NCBI GenBank assembly: GCA_903905685.1
Contig: CAIVHI010000469.1
Span: 1 to 6,403, forward strand
From: an uncultured Bacteroidota bacterium
GTDB lineage: Bacteria; Bacteroidota; Bacteroidia; Chitinophagales; Chitinophagaceae
Length of the DNA stretch: 6,403 nucleotides
Direction: 5' to 3'
The notes under the pieces: generated by a model
What the model was told of the DNA's origin: nothing
What the model saw: the letters and a program-made list of their open reading frames with translations, nothing else
Database searches by the model: none
Position numbers and translations under genes: made by a program
Part shown: one piece after another, positions 1 through 6,403 of the stretch
How positions within the stretch are numbered: the first letter of the stretch is position 1
Layout of the letters: every line of letters begins with the position of its first letter

Positions 1-1240
1 CAGGTTGGCGGAAGCCGAAATGCCCGGTTTGATGGCCCTCCGCGCAGAATATGGCGCGTCGAAGCCCTTGGCCGGTGCACGTATCGCAGGTTGCCTCCAC
101 ATGACCATCCAAACTGCCGTTTTGATTGAAACACTGGTAGAGCTGGGTGCCGAAGTGCGTTGGAGTTCATGCAATATCTTCTCGACGCAAGACCACGCTG
201 CTGCCGCCATTGCCGCTGCAGGTATCGGGGTTTATGCTTGGAAGGGCCAAAGCCTCGAAGAAGCAGATTGGTGTATAGAACAAACTTTGTTCTTCGGTAG
301 CGAAGATCGTCCACTCAATATGATTCTGGATGATGGCGGCGACCTGACCAACATCGTGCTCGACAATTACTCCGAGCTCGTAAGCCACATCAAGGGCCTC
401 AGCGAAGAAACCACTACGGGAGTTCACCGCCTCTACGAGCGCGTGCAAAACGGTACCCTCCCCATGCCCGCCATCAACGTAAACGACTCGGTTACGAAGT
501 CGAAATTCGACAACAAATATGGTTGTAAGGAAAGCTTGGTAGATGCCATCCGTCGCGCTACCGACGTCATGATGGCCGGCAAAGTGGCCGTTGTGGGTGG
601 TTATGGCGACGTAGGCAAGGGCTCGGCTGAATCGCTCCGCGGTTCGGGTGCCCGCGTCATCGTTACCGAAATCGACCCCATTTGCGCACTGCAAGCCGCA
701 ATGGATGGTTTTGAAGTGAAGAAAATGGTAGACGCCGTTAAGGAAGCCGACATCGTAGTTACCGCGTCGGGCTGCCGCGACCTCATCACGGAAACCCATT
801 TCCGCCTCATGAAGGATAAAGCCATTGTTTGCAACATCGGCCACTTCGATATCGAAATCGACATGGCTTGGTTGAACAACAACTATGGCCACACCAAGGA
901 TACCATCAAACCACAAGTTGATTTATACAACATCGATGGTAAAGAAGTCATCGTTTTGGCTGAAGGCCGCTTGGTGAACTTGGGTTGTGCAACAGGTCAC
1001 CCCAGCTTCGTAATGAGTAACTCCTTCACCAATCAAACCCTTGCCCAAATAGAATTGTGGCTCCACCACAAGAACTACGAAAACAAGGTATATGTACTTC
1101 CCAAACACCTCGACGAGAAAGTGGCCCGCCTCCATTTGTCGAAAGTGGGTGCCGACCTCGAAGTGTTGACCGACGCGCAAGCTTCCTACTTGGGCATTCC
1201 CCAATACGGACCTTACAAAGCCGACCACTACAGGTATTGA
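1..1240 (+). CDS. ahcY: S-adenosylhomocysteine hydrolase (adenosylhomocysteinase), 5'-truncated by the window edge
   Basis: Cytosolic NAD-dependent enzyme that reversibly splits S-adenosylhomocysteine into adenosine and homocysteine, clearing the product inhibitor of methyltransferases. The reading frame is open to the window edge. The TTG at 5 is an internal Leu codon, because it encodes the conserved LAEAEMPGLMALR stretch near the family N-terminus. By the usual length of 430-440 residues, about 20-25 residues are missing. Counting from that codon as residue 1, family active-site residues are visible: H32 (human H55), D109/D110 in DDGGD (human D131 region), E135 before TTTG (human E156), and K165, D169, N170 and C174 in TKSKFDNKYGC (human K186, D190, N191, C195). 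The NAD-binding Rossmann loop is GGYGDVGKG at 198-206. The C-terminal KADHYRY supplies the Lys and Tyr (K405, Y409) that reach the NAD of the neighbouring subunit. The gene is intact otherwise, and a terminator follows 46 bp after the stop, so it ends its transcription unit. Identity is very secure. Confidence 0.98.
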   Translation, partial: RLAEAEMPGLMALRAEYGASKPLAGARIAGCLHMTIQTAVLIETLVELGAEVRWSSCNIFSTQDHAAAAIAAAGIGVYAWKGQSLEEADWCIEQTLFFGSEDRPLNMILDDGGDLTNIVLDNYSELVSHIKGLSEETTTGVHRLYERVQNGTLPMPAINVNDSVTKSKFDNKYGCKESLVDAIRRATDVMMAGKVAVVGGYGDVGKGSAESLRGSGARVIVTEIDPICALQAAMDGFEVKKMVDAVKEADIVVTASGCRDLITETHFRLMKDKAIVCNIGHFDIEIDMAWLNNNYGHTKDTIKPQVDLYNIDGKEVIVLAEGRLVNLGCATGHPSFVMSNSFTNQTLAQIELWLHHKNYENKVYVLPKHLDEKVARLHLSKVGADLEVLTDAQASYLGIPQYGPYKADHYRY

Positions 1241-1286
1241 TATTGCTGTAGATTAATAAATCCCCGTTTTATTGGTCCACACACCG

Positions 1287-1318
1287 GAAAAACCCGCCAT
1301 TGGCGGGTTTTTCTGTTT
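1287..1318 (+). terminator. Rho-independent terminator of ahcY
   Basis: Stem AAAAACCCGCC at 1288-1298 pairs perfectly with GGCGGGTTTTT at 1302-1312 around a 3-nt ATT loop, and a further G1287-C1313 pair is possible. The GC-rich core is flanked by an A-run on the left and a T-run on the right, continuing into TGTTTT. It lies 46 bp after the ahcY stop. Because of the A-tract it could also work on the opposite strand, but no gene ends there from the right. Confidence 0.93.
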
Positions 1319-1348
1319 TCGGTATGGCCGTGGTTCCGTTCGGATTCG

Positions 1349-1356
1349 TAATTTAG
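1349..1356 (+). promoter_or_regulatory. Weak candidate -7 element (TAATTTAG) for the FG-GAP protein gene
   Basis: TAATTTAG matches the Bacteroidota -7 consensus TAnnTTTG at all but one fixed position. It sits 13 nt before the ATG at 1370 and just downstream of the ahcY terminator, where a new promoter is needed. No TTG-like -33 element is visible at the expected 17-23 nt spacing. The call rests on one imperfect 8-mer plus position, so it is tentative. Confidence 0.35.
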
Positions 1357-1369
1357 CTGAAATAATTCC

Positions 1370-3691
1370 ATGAAATCATTTCGTTTTTTACTCGCGATAT
1401 GCTTGGTCTCGGTTTCGGCAAGTCTGGTTGCCCAGCCGGTTTTTTACCAATACGACTCCAGCGTTAAAGTGTTTGCATATGGCGCCCAGCGCAATCTGGC
1501 TTGGTGCGGCGGCTTCAACAACTCGCAATTCACCATGGGCGACTTGAATCACGATGGCCTGCAAGACTTGGTGGTGTATGACCCCTGGACGGGCGTGAGA
1601 ACGTTTGTGAATTTTGGGACCGCAACGCATCCGTTGTTCCTTTTCGCTCCCGAATATCCGCTGAACTTCCCACCCATCTATGATTTTCTGGTACTTGCCG
1701 ATTACAACTGCGACGGCATCCCCGATTTGTTCCACAGGGGTGGAACGGGATATGAAGTCTATACCGGCTACTACAACTCGGCCAACCAGTTGTGTTTTAC
1801 CTTCAAGCAAGACCTTTGGTACTATAATCTGATTGCAGGAGGGCCCGCCAACGCCTACGTCAATCCCGGCGACGTGCCCTCAGTGGTGGATGTCGATGGA
1901 GATGGCGACCTTGATTTCGTGTCCTACGATGTTATGGGACGAACCCTGTATTATTATCGCAATATGCGTGTGGAGCTGGGTTTACCCTGCGACAGCTTGG
2001 TCATCCATCTCGAAGACCAGTGTTGGGGCAAGGTGTTGCAACAATACTGGCGCGCGCACATTTTGAACTATGAATGCGACAATTCCAACCTCATTGTTCC
2101 CAAAATAGGTGGGGCAGGCAAGGTGACCCACTCCGGCAATACTCCCTGCCTGTTCGACTGGGACATGGACGGCGATATGGACTATATAGACGGCAGTGTT
2201 TCGTTCCCCAATATGACGTTCTTGAAGAATGGTAGGGTAGACCTCGGGCTGTCGGTAGACAGTATGGTCTATCAGGATACCCTTTGGAACTCCGTTGGGG
2301 GCGATACGGTTGTAAACCTTCCCACTTGGCCTGCGGCATTCAACATTGATGTGGATGGCGACGGCAAGAAAGACTTGGTTATTGCTCCCAATGCGCCGCA
2401 AGGGTCGGAAAACTACAAGTGTGTGTGGTTGTACAAAAACAATTCCACCGCAGGCTCGCCCAATTGGCCCTACCAGTCCGATACGTTCTTGGTAGACAGA
2501 AGCATAGACATCGGTACCGCCGCCTATCCTGTGTTGTTCGACTACAATATGGATGGCAAACCCGATTTGTTTGTCGGGTCAGATGGCTATTTTCAGCCTT
2601 CGGGCACGTTGCAAAGCAAGATGTCGCTGTACCTCAATACCGGCACGCCGGGCCACCCCTCGTTCACATTGCAGACCACCGATTTTGATGGCTTGTTTGC
2701 CAATAACTATCAAGGTATGGCTCCCGCATTTGGAGACATCGACAACGATGGCAAGCCCGACATGCTCATTGGCCATTCCGATGGTACCATCAGCTACTTC
2801 CACAATACAGCTACTTCGGGCTCTGTCACTCCAAACTGGGTGTTGAACGAAGCACAGTTGAAAGACACAGCCGGTACCGTTATTAATGTGGGCGGCAATG
2901 CCGCGCCCTGTATTTACGATGTGGACAAAGACGGCAAACCCGACTTGGTAATAGGCAGCACCTTCGGATACTTTGTGTATTACCGCAACATCAGCACCAC
3001 TGCGGGAGCATTGGCCTTGGTGCACGTTACCGACCACTTGGGTGCGGCGCAGGCCGACCCATTGACTTCGTATCCCAATTACAGCACACCGTTTATAGGC
3101 AAGCTGGACAGCACCGGTGTAGACTACCTGCTCACCGGTAGCAATTCGGGGTTGCTGTACCAATATTCCGGCATTGCCACCGGCGATACCTCGGCCGCCT
3201 ACGCCTTGGTGAACGGAACCTATTCCTACATAGATACCCTCTACAACGCCTATCTGCATCCGGGCTCCAATGCGGCGGCATTTTTTTACAGCTATAGGTC
3301 GGCACCAACCGTGGGCGACATTGCCGGCGATGGTAGCTTGGACATGATTGTGGGCAACATCAGGGGCGGCTTGGAGTTTTACAAGCTCAAGCCCTACTAC
3401 CCCGAATCTTTGACCAATAACGCCGTACCGGAAACGGGTACGGTGAACGTCTACCCCAATCCCACCGACGGGCTCCTCAACATCACCTGGACCGGGTTGA
3501 AGGCAGAGAAAGTGGTCATCCTCGTCGCCGACATGGAGGGTAGGACTCTGAAGAATATCGAAGTGGCAATGCCCGCAAACGGCACTTCCATATCGGTGGC
3601 GCAACTGCCCCCGGGCATGTATTTGTGCAAACTGGTGGGTGGCGGCCAGCGCTACTACAACAAGTTTACTGTCACAAAAGCAACGAAGTAA
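1370..3691 (+). CDS. Secreted FG-GAP/VCBS-repeat protein with T9SS type A sorting domain
   Basis: Exported protein of 773 residues. The ATG at 1370 is chosen because a Sec signal peptide starts immediately: basic KSFR, a hydrophobic core to about residue 20, then likely cleavage LVA|Q after A21. The body carries calcium-loop repeats of the FG-GAP/VCBS type (DxDxDGxxD with hydrophobic flanks). First Asp positions are 58, 111, 174, 263, 327, 391, 456, 517 and 650, with a degenerate copy near 578 (LDSTGVD). The loop at 650 has Ala in place of the second acidic residue. Such repeats are known to form blades of integrin-alpha-like beta-propellers, each binding Ca2+. The C-terminus from about residue 690 is a T9SS type A domain: YPNP at 695-698, a beta-rich stretch, then a PPGMYLCKL-type strand and a basic end. 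By family knowledge this domain directs crossing of the outer membrane and attachment or release at the surface. No enzymatic domain is seen. Ligand binding or adhesion is inferred; the true role is unknown. The gene stands alone between a terminator and a convergent neighbour. Confidence 0.93.
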   Translation: MKSFRFLLAICLVSVSASLVAQPVFYQYDSSVKVFAYGAQRNLAWCGGFNNSQFTMGDLNHDGLQDLVVYDPWTGVRTFVNFGTATHPLFLFAPEYPLNFPPIYDFLVLADYNCDGIPDLFHRGGTGYEVYTGYYNSANQLCFTFKQDLWYYNLIAGGPANAYVNPGDVPSVVDVDGDGDLDFVSYDVMGRTLYYYRNMRVELGLPCDSLVIHLEDQCWGKVLQQYWRAHILNYECDNSNLIVPKIGGAGKVTHSGNTPCLFDWDMDGDMDYIDGSVSFPNMTFLKNGRVDLGLSVDSMVYQDTLWNSVGGDTVVNLPTWPAAFNIDVDGDGKKDLVIAPNAPQGSENYKCVWLYKNNSTAGSPNWPYQSDTFLVDRSIDIGTAAYPVLFDYNMDGKPDLFVGSDGYFQPSGTLQSKMSLYLNTGTPGHPSFTLQTTDFDGLFANNYQGMAPAFGDIDNDGKPDMLIGHSDGTISYFHNTATSGSVTPNWVLNEAQLKDTAGTVINVGGNAAPCIYDVDKDGKPDLVIGSTFGYFVYYRNISTTAGALALVHVTDHLGAAQADPLTSYPNYSTPFIGKLDSTGVDYLLTGSNSGLLYQYSGIATGDTSAAYALVNGTYSYIDTLYNAYLHPGSNAAAFFYSYRSAPTVGDIAGDGSLDMIVGNIRGGLEFYKLKPYYPESLTNNAVPETGTVNVYPNPTDGLLNITWTGLKAEKVVILVADMEGRTLKNIEVAMPANGTSISVAQLPPGMYLCKLVGGGQRYYNKFTVTKATK

Positions 3692-3740
3692 CTGCCTGGG
3701 CGCTTGGTAATAAATGGGCCCAATGACGTTTACACAAGCC

Positions 3741-3774
3741 ACAAGGGCGACTCCATCAAATGGGTCGCCCTTGT
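3741..3774 (+). terminator. Hairpin in the convergent gap, probable terminator (possibly bidirectional)
   Basis: ACAAGGGCGAC (3741-3751) is the exact reverse complement of GTCGCCCTTGT (3764-3774). The loop can close further through CCA (3753-3755) with TGG (3761-3763), leaving TCAAA at the tip and a bulged T. It is centred between the stop at 3691 (+) and the stop at 3834-3832 (-). The right flank TTATTG is only weakly T-rich, and the minus-strand flank is not T-rich. It is therefore a plausible but non-canonical terminator, likelier for the plus-strand gene, and it may serve both. Confidence 0.65.
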
Positions 3775-3831
3775 TATTGACGGACCGGTTTAGGATGTAG
3801 CTTGTTGAGCCGTTGGCAAATCCGGCCCATC

Positions 3832-5730
3832 CTACTTCCTTGTGAATATGCCCGAAAAGAGGACGTCGCCGTTAGTGCCACGCATTGTCAATAAATAATT
3901 GCCGTGGGCGAGCGATGCGATGTTGAAATCGATATTGTTCCTACCCTTACTGCAAAGGTGGTCGGGCAGTACGTCTACCGCATGGCCCGAAAGGTCGGAA
4001 ATCAGAAATTTGACCGTCTGTTCCGTAGGAACTTCAAACTCGAACTGCACATACTGCACCGCCGGATTGGGGTAGAGTTTCGAAGCCGGCCTTGGCGCTT
4101 CCTCCACCTCGGGGGCATCGGCTAAATAAGGGTTGGCGAGTAGTGCAGTATAGTTGCCATAGTGCAGGTTGTGGCGTCCATAAATGCCTTCCACCCATAC
4201 GCGGCCAATATTGTTCCACACCGGCTGGCTGCCGCTATAGTCGCCCCACCGTTGCTCCTGTCCCGTAAGCTGGTTGATGGTGCTGTCGCCCCGCCTGATG
4301 TAGGTGATGGGGGAATAGTTGCTGCCATCGAAATAGATGGCCCCAAGACCCGGATTGGAGTGCGGGCCCGAATAGTCGAAAGAGATGATGGCCTGATTGC
4401 CCGCGCCAATGTTACCTGTATAGGAGATGTTGGGATATCCAAAATCCAGACTGTCAACCGTATACAGATGACCAGTAACGGTGGGTGTGGTGGCGTAATT
4501 GTTGATGATGCCGTGGTAGATGGCGGATGAGCCGGTGGATGTATCTATAGACTCGCAGACAAATTGGATTTGGTTGGCGGTGATGAATCCGCCCAAAACA
4601 CGGCCATCGTTGGTGGCGAGTGTGAGAGACGTGTCGGGCTGACGAGCATCGGGCGGCACGCCATAGCTCAAGTTGGATACCAGCGGCGTCACCGAAAGTA
4701 CGTTGCCGGCACTTCCTATAGTATCGGGAATTTTTACGAGGAAGACCGAATCGTTTACGGTGTCGAAGTCGCGGTCTGACAGGAAATACTGCGAGGGCCC
4801 CATAAGGGAGTCGCCCGGATTGAGTGGGTACAGGCACCTGATGCTTGAGCCGTTATACCTCACGCTATCCCAAATTTGGTAACCAAGGGTGGAATCTCCA
4901 TTGAAGCCATCCTGCTTGCGGAACTGGTAAATCAACGTTTGGTGAAACCCCGCTTGCCAACTTGTAGAGTAGTGTATTTTGTTGCCCGTCAGAAAAAACT
5001 CGTTCTTGGTTATCGATATTGCGGGATAGTCGAACCAGGTGGTATCGCCCAAGTAGTCGCCCGTAAGCGCGTAAAAGTTCCAAGCGCCCCCGGCGTTGTT
5101 GGTTTTCGAAAAGCCAACTATGATGGCATTATACTGGTTGGTTGCATTGAGCATCACGCAGATAAAACGGTCTGCACCCGGGTCGTAAACCACCTTGGGG
5201 TCGTAGCGGTAGTCGTACAAGATGCTGGTATGTCCGGCCCCCACCGACAAAGTCATGAGGTTTTTTCTTGCCGTGTAGGCTCCCGTCGTGGCATCGTGCA
5301 CCGCTATGTTGGCATTGATGACGCTCACCAACTGCTGGCCATTGCTCACGGCCACATAGTTGTCTGACGGAATGCCTCCAAGGGAGTCGGCCACAAAGCC
5401 TGTGGCCACCAATGGGGGGAGCGGTATGGAAGTAGGTTTCTCGGCAATGGAGCGACTGTGGTGCGGGTGGGCCAGGGATATGCTCTTTTTGAGAGTACGC
5501 AAATATGCCGGGTCGCCGTCTCCTTCGGTCTCGGGCGGCTCCATGGACGTTATGGTGACGTCATACTTGTCGTCGGGTTTCGATAGGTCTACCGTCCCAA
5601 TAAAGCGCGCATTGCCGAGCGATGAATGGGCACCCGTTTGGGCGCGGGCTATGGGCATTGCGCAACAAAAAAACGAAAGTCCCAGCAGGCTTGCAACACC
5701 TAATCGTCGTAGTATGGATGTTTTCGACAT
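3832..5730 (-). CDS. Secreted T9SS type A cargo protein of unknown function, probable beta-propeller
   Basis: Exported protein of 632 residues when started at the ATG at 5730. The frame extends to an ATG at 5757, but those nine extra codons overlap a perfect TAnnTTTG element. The 5730 start instead gives a clean signal peptide: MSKTSILRRLG, a hydrophobic core, then likely cleavage ARA|Q after A30. A low-complexity, proline-containing linker follows to about residue 110. The body has ordered motifs: PSDNYVAVSN (121-130), VVYDPGADRF (180-189), WFDYP (232-236) and RWGDYSG (494-500). From general familiarity these recall secreted sialidase-like or other beta-propeller proteins. I see no catalytic set that names an enzyme, so function is left open. 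The end is a T9SS type A sorting domain of about 80 residues: KLYPNP with Y553, a beta-rich core, then HGNYLLTM and a basic terminus. It is convergent with the FG-GAP gene and divergent from dut, so it is probably monocistronic. Its sorting domain resembles the neighbour's in type only; the bodies differ. Confidence 0.9.
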   Translation of the reverse strand: MSKTSILRRLGVASLLGLSFFCCAMPIARAQTGAHSSLGNARFIGTVDLSKPDDKYDVTITSMEPPETEGDGDPAYLRTLKKSISLAHPHHSRSIAEKPTSIPLPPLVATGFVADSLGGIPSDNYVAVSNGQQLVSVINANIAVHDATTGAYTARKNLMTLSVGAGHTSILYDYRYDPKVVYDPGADRFICVMLNATNQYNAIIVGFSKTNNAGGAWNFYALTGDYLGDTTWFDYPAISITKNEFFLTGNKIHYSTSWQAGFHQTLIYQFRKQDGFNGDSTLGYQIWDSVRYNGSSIRCLYPLNPGDSLMGPSQYFLSDRDFDTVNDSVFLVKIPDTIGSAGNVLSVTPLVSNLSYGVPPDARQPDTSLTLATNDGRVLGGFITANQIQFVCESIDTSTGSSAIYHGIINNYATTPTVTGHLYTVDSLDFGYPNISYTGNIGAGNQAIISFDYSGPHSNPGLGAIYFDGSNYSPITYIRRGDSTINQLTGQEQRWGDYSGSQPVWNNIGRVWVEGIYGRHNLHYGNYTALLANPYLADAPEVEEAPRPASKLYPNPAVQYVQFEFEVPTEQTVKFLISDLSGHAVDVLPDHLCSKGRNNIDFNIASLAHGNYLLTMRGTNGDVLFSGIFTRK

Positions 5731-5735
5731 AACCA

Positions 5736-5743
5736 CAAATATA
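5736..5743 (-). promoter_or_regulatory. TAnnTTTG -7 element (TATATTTG) for the minus-strand T9SS gene
   Basis: Read on the minus strand, 5743 to 5736 is TATATTTG, a perfect match to the Bacteroidota -7 consensus. It ends only 5 nt before the ATG at 5730, which places transcription start at or next to the start codon. No TTG-like -33 element is visible at the usual spacing, so the call rests on the 8-mer and its position. It argues against the upstream ATG at 5757. Confidence 0.6.
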
Positions 5744-5843
5744 CATTCGTTATCCATGTGGGACGCATGCCGACGACCCTTTTTTTGCAGATGACGATGT
5801 TTTAGGGTGCCTATTTTGATGCCGCCGCTACCGCAATCCGGAA

Positions 5844-5874
5844 TTTACTTTTTACCTATCAAAACATACCTTTG
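5844..5874 (+). promoter_or_regulatory. Promoter of dut: -33-like TTTAC plus perfect -7 TACCTTTG
   Basis: TACCTTTG at 5867-5874 matches TAnnTTTG exactly. TTTAC at 5844-5848 is an approximate -33 element, with 20 nt between its TTT and the -7 box, inside the usual Bacteroidota range. The -7 box ends 10 nt before the ATG at 5885, implying a leader of only a few nucleotides. It lies inside the apparent N-terminal extension of the longer reading frame (from 5807), which supports the 5885 start. Confidence 0.72.
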
Positions 5875-5884
5875 CAACATCACT

Positions 5885-6325
5885 ATGGAACTAAAGGTCC
5901 GCGTTGTCCGAAAGTCGCCGCATGAGTTGCCTGCGTATCAAACCGAAGGGTCGAGCGGGCTCGATTTGAGGGCATGCCTTGAGACGGCAGTCACGCTCAA
6001 GCCATTGGAACGCTGCTTGGTGCCCACCGGCATTTTCATGTCCATTCCCGAAGGCTACGAGGCACAGGTTAGGCCGCGTAGTGGCTTGGCAATCAAGAAG
6101 GGCTTGACCGTATTGAATGCACCCGGAACGATTGACAGTGATTATCGGGGTGAAATCAAAGTGGCGCTCATCAACCTGTCGCCCGAGGAACAAGTGATTG
6201 AAGACGGGGAGCGCGTGGCCCAACTCGTTTTCTCGAAATATGAAAAAATAACTTGGCAGCCCGTGGGCCATCTAGACGATACCCAAAGGGGCGAAGGCGG
6301 ATTCGGCCATTCCGGAGCACATTAA
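5885..6325 (+). CDS. dut: Deoxyuridine 5'-triphosphate nucleotidohydrolase (dUTPase)
   Basis: Homotrimeric cytosolic enzyme that hydrolyses dUTP to dUMP and pyrophosphate, keeping uracil out of DNA and feeding dTMP synthesis. With the ATG at 5885 it is 146 residues, the normal family length. An in-frame ATG at 5807 would add 26 residues that match nothing in the family and overlap the promoter. All five trimeric dUTPase motifs are present in order: I, SSGLDLRA (23-30); II, RPRSGLA (63-69); III, APGTIDSDYRGE (79-90) with catalytic D84 and uracil-contacting Y87; IV, RVAQLVF (110-116); V, RGEGGFGHSG (135-144) with the uracil-stacking F140. There is no truncation or substitution at key residues. 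It is transcribed divergently from the T9SS gene and lies 26 bp before a nucleotidyltransferase gene with no promoter or terminator between them, so the two probably form an operon. Confidence 0.97.
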   Translation: MELKVRVVRKSPHELPAYQTEGSSGLDLRACLETAVTLKPLERCLVPTGIFMSIPEGYEAQVRPRSGLAIKKGLTVLNAPGTIDSDYRGEIKVALINLSPEEQVIEDGERVAQLVFSKYEKITWQPVGHLDDTQRGEGGFGHSGAH

Positions 6326-6351
6326 ACATCAATAAAACCAACTAAAATATT

Positions 6352-6403
6352 ATGAACATCATTATTCCGATGGCGGGCATGGGCAAAAGGATGCGCCCAC
6401 ACA
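6352..6403 (+). CDS. Sugar-phosphate nucleotidyltransferase, N-terminal fragment (cut by window end)
   Basis: Only 17 codons are in the window, starting at the ATG at 6352 and reading MNIIIPMAGMGKRMRPH. The beta-strand followed by PMAGMGKRMRP is the nucleotide-binding signature (GxGxRxxP-like) of the NTP_transferase family. That family includes glucose-1-phosphate thymidylyl- and uridylyltransferases and mannose-1-phosphate guanylyltransferases, which join NTPs to sugar-1-phosphates to make NDP-sugars for cell-surface glycans. Which sugar and nucleotide are used cannot be told from this fragment. The start follows an A/T-rich leader without Shine-Dalgarno, 26 bp after the dut stop and with no TAnnTTTG between, so co-transcription with dut is likely. 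From memory, dut followed by such a gene is a recurrent pair in Bacteroidota. Confidence 0.85.
   Translation, partial: MNIIIPMAGMGKRMRPH

Noticed and set aside
167..916. Open frame of 249 codons on the minus strand across ahcY
   Set aside because: It lies entirely within a certain ahcY gene, its translation resembles no family I know, and there is no start context or promoter. It is a codon-bias shadow.
2548..2960. Repeated DNA resembling GATGGCAAACCCGA at about 2551, 2748 and 2931
   Set aside because: These are the coding copies of the DGKPD part of the calcium-loop repeats, not a separate DNA repeat or mobile element.
3715..3722. Palindrome TGGGCCCA after the FG-GAP stop codon
   Set aside because: An 8-bp palindrome without a loop or further symmetry is too short to support an operator or terminator.
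2579..3742. Open frame of 387 codons on the minus strand across the FG-GAP gene
   Set aside because: It is antisense to a clear repeat protein with signal peptide and sorting domain. Its His/Val/Gly-rich translation shows no motifs and mirrors the repeats on the other strand.
4876..5367. Open frame of 163 codons on the plus strand inside the minus-strand T9SS gene
   Set aside because: It is antisense to a well-supported exported protein and has no recognisable motifs or promoter.
5731..5757. Upstream ATG at 5757 adding nine residues to the minus-strand T9SS protein
   Set aside because: The added codons overlap a perfect TATATTTG element and would put acidic and polar residues ahead of a normal signal peptide start.
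5807..5884. Upstream in-frame start adding 26 residues to dUTPase
   Set aside because: The extra residues match no dUTPase N-terminus and cover a good TTTAC-N17-20-TACCTTTG promoter; the 5885 start gives the usual family length.

Overview
The window looks like an ordinary chromosomal segment of a Bacteroidota bacterium with roughly 50% G+C. A member of the Chitinophagia/Sphingobacteriia side is plausible, but the sequence does not settle this. Three things point to the phylum. Two secreted proteins end in the type IX secretion (T9SS) type A C-terminal domain with a YPNP motif. Promoter-like elements match the Bacteroidota -7 consensus TAnnTTTG. No Shine-Dalgarno sequences precede the genes.

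Layout, left to right. (1) Positions 1-1240 (+) hold S-adenosylhomocysteine hydrolase (ahcY), missing only its extreme N-terminus at the window edge. A strong intrinsic terminator follows at 1287-1318. (2) Positions 1370-3691 (+) encode a 773-residue exported protein built from nine clear and one degenerate FG-GAP/VCBS calcium-loop repeats, with a T9SS sorting domain. (3) A 140-bp convergent gap holds a perfect 11-bp hairpin. (4) Positions 3832-5730 (-) encode a second exported T9SS cargo protein of 632 residues and unknown function, probably a beta-propeller. (5) A divergent 154-bp gap carries two outward-facing TAnnTTTG elements. (6) Positions 5885-6325 (+) encode dUTPase (dut). (7) From 6352 (+) begins the first 17 codons of a sugar-phosphate nucleotidyltransferase, probably co-transcribed with dut.

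The two housekeeping ends (methyl-cycle ahcY; nucleotide-pool dut plus an NDP-sugar-type enzyme) flank an insert of two convergent cell-surface or secreted protein genes. Those two share a delivery route (Sec signal peptide, then T9SS) but are not related in their bodies. I see no mobile element, CRISPR array, tRNA or rRNA, and no clear evidence of an undescribed system. The most interesting points are the very short or absent 5' leaders implied by the promoter positions, the regular ~64-residue repeat spacing in the FG-GAP protein, and the uncharacterised body of the minus-strand T9SS protein.
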